DNA of 64,000 nucleotides, taken from positions 496,001-560,000 of the forward strand of contig JAGFXX010000001.1 of NCBI GenBank assembly GCA_017599285.1, written 5' to 3'. Origin of the DNA: Cereibacter azotoformans (GTDB taxonomy: Bacteria; Pseudomonadota; Alphaproteobacteria; Rhodobacterales; Rhodobacteraceae). Each line of letters opens with the position of its first letter. Within the stretch, counting starts at the first letter, position 1. The position numbers and the translations under genes were made by a program. The notes beneath the pieces were generated by a model. The model was not told where the DNA came from. It saw only the letters and a program-made list of their open reading frames with translations, and made no database searches. This document shows, piece by piece, positions 63,777-64,000 of the stretch.

Positions 63777-63790
63777 TTGACGCAGGTCAA
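63777..63790. promoter_or_regulatory. FNR-type box upstream of the FNR-like partial gene
   Basis: TTGACGCAGGTCAA is a perfect dyad TTGAC-N4-GTCAA and fits the FNR/FnrL consensus at eight of ten positions. It lies 14 bases after the stop of the CRP/FNR gene and 130 bases before the next regulator start, so it could control that regulator. The symmetric half sites differ from the canonical TTGAT in the last base. Confidence 0.55.
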
Positions 63791-63919
63791 AGAGTTCAAA
63801 CGCTGCATCTCCTATTCAGGTTGGCGTGCTCCGCTGCGGAAGCGCGCGTTTCACCAGTATCTGCGGTTGACGACATGAAATGCTCGCGCAAATGCGGGCC
63901 TTCGGGGGGGACTGATGAC

Positions 63920-64000
63920 ATGGCGTGCCGAACCAGCCTGCATTGCGAAGACTGCCACCAGCGCCGGAACGCGCTCTGTGCCGCGATCCGGCTGCGGGCC
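63920..64000 (+). CDS. FNR-type regulator, N-terminal part (cut by window edge)
   Basis: The first 27 residues are inside the window: a short lead, then HCEDCHQRRNALCAAIRLRA. The spacing C-x2-C-x7-C equals that of FnrL and FNR cysteines that bind [4Fe-4S]; the fourth ligand would lie outside. ATG 63920 has GGGGGG ten bases upstream; ATG 63875 is in frame but has no support. An FNR box lies upstream, hinting at self- or cross-control. It could be FnrL itself or a paralogue; the sequence seen does not decide. Confidence 0.65.
   Translation, partial: MACRTSLHCEDCHQRRNALCAAIRLRA

Overview
The window is high-GC alphaproteobacterial chromosome. It most resembles Rhodobacter/Cereibacter sphaeroides or a close relative, judging from a 14-subunit nuo operon with extra small genes, a sqdBDC sulfolipid operon, FnrL-type TTGAY-N4-RTCAA boxes and the Rhodobacterales-style gene set. 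Almost all of it is coding. Genes are tightly packed with many ATGA/GTGA overlaps. I saw no tRNA, rRNA, insertion sequence or CRISPR array.

Layout. 1-239: the start of an OmpW-type outer-membrane protein (minus strand) with an FNR-like box upstream. 377-5667: a leucine/isovalerate catabolic operon (methylcrotonyl-CoA carboxylase beta and alpha subunits, HMG-CoA lyase, methylglutaconyl-CoA hydratase). 5888-21737: NADH dehydrogenase (complex I) nuoA to nuoN, interrupted by three non-canonical genes: a 70-residue membrane protein, a small lipoprotein and a carboxymuconolactone-decarboxylase-like protein. birA, coaX and RNase J follow. 25028-30803: a small lipoprotein, a DEAD-box helicase, prfC, an atypical SDR and an orphan ABC ATPase. 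31030-36279: tatABC with a DUF815 ATPase, closed by a 23-bp perfect inverted repeat, then a convergent surE-pcm-nlpD-like operon.

37048-57752 is a succinoglycan-like exopolysaccharide locus: ExoY-like transferase, Wza-like export protein, polymerase, GH16 glycanase, several glycosyltransferases, Wzc/ExoP-like chain-length kinase and galU. In its middle (about 42.7-50.8 kb) sits the most interesting system in the window, a complete lasso-peptide gene cluster. A 50-residue precursor starts at GTG 45165. Its leader matches YxxPxLxxxGxxxxxTx, and its 24-residue core begins with Gly, has Asp at core position 9 and ends in Ser. Downstream lie a PqqD/RRE protein (B1), a transglutaminase-like leader peptidase (B2), an asparagine-synthetase-like cyclase without the catalytic Cys2 (C), an HPr-kinase-like protein and a dedicated ABC exporter. 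A nucleotidyltransferase and a coupled glycosyltransferase run divergently upstream. The kinase together with a C-terminal Ser suggests a tail-phosphorylated, possibly further decorated, lasso peptide.

58076-60927 holds the sqdB-sqdD-sqdC sulfolipid genes. Next come a DJ-1/PfpI gene broken by a one-base deletion, an LLM-type flavin oxidoreductase, a CRP/FNR regulator without iron-sulfur cysteines and, at the right edge, the start of a second FNR-type regulator with a C-x2-C-x7-C cluster preceded by another FNR box.
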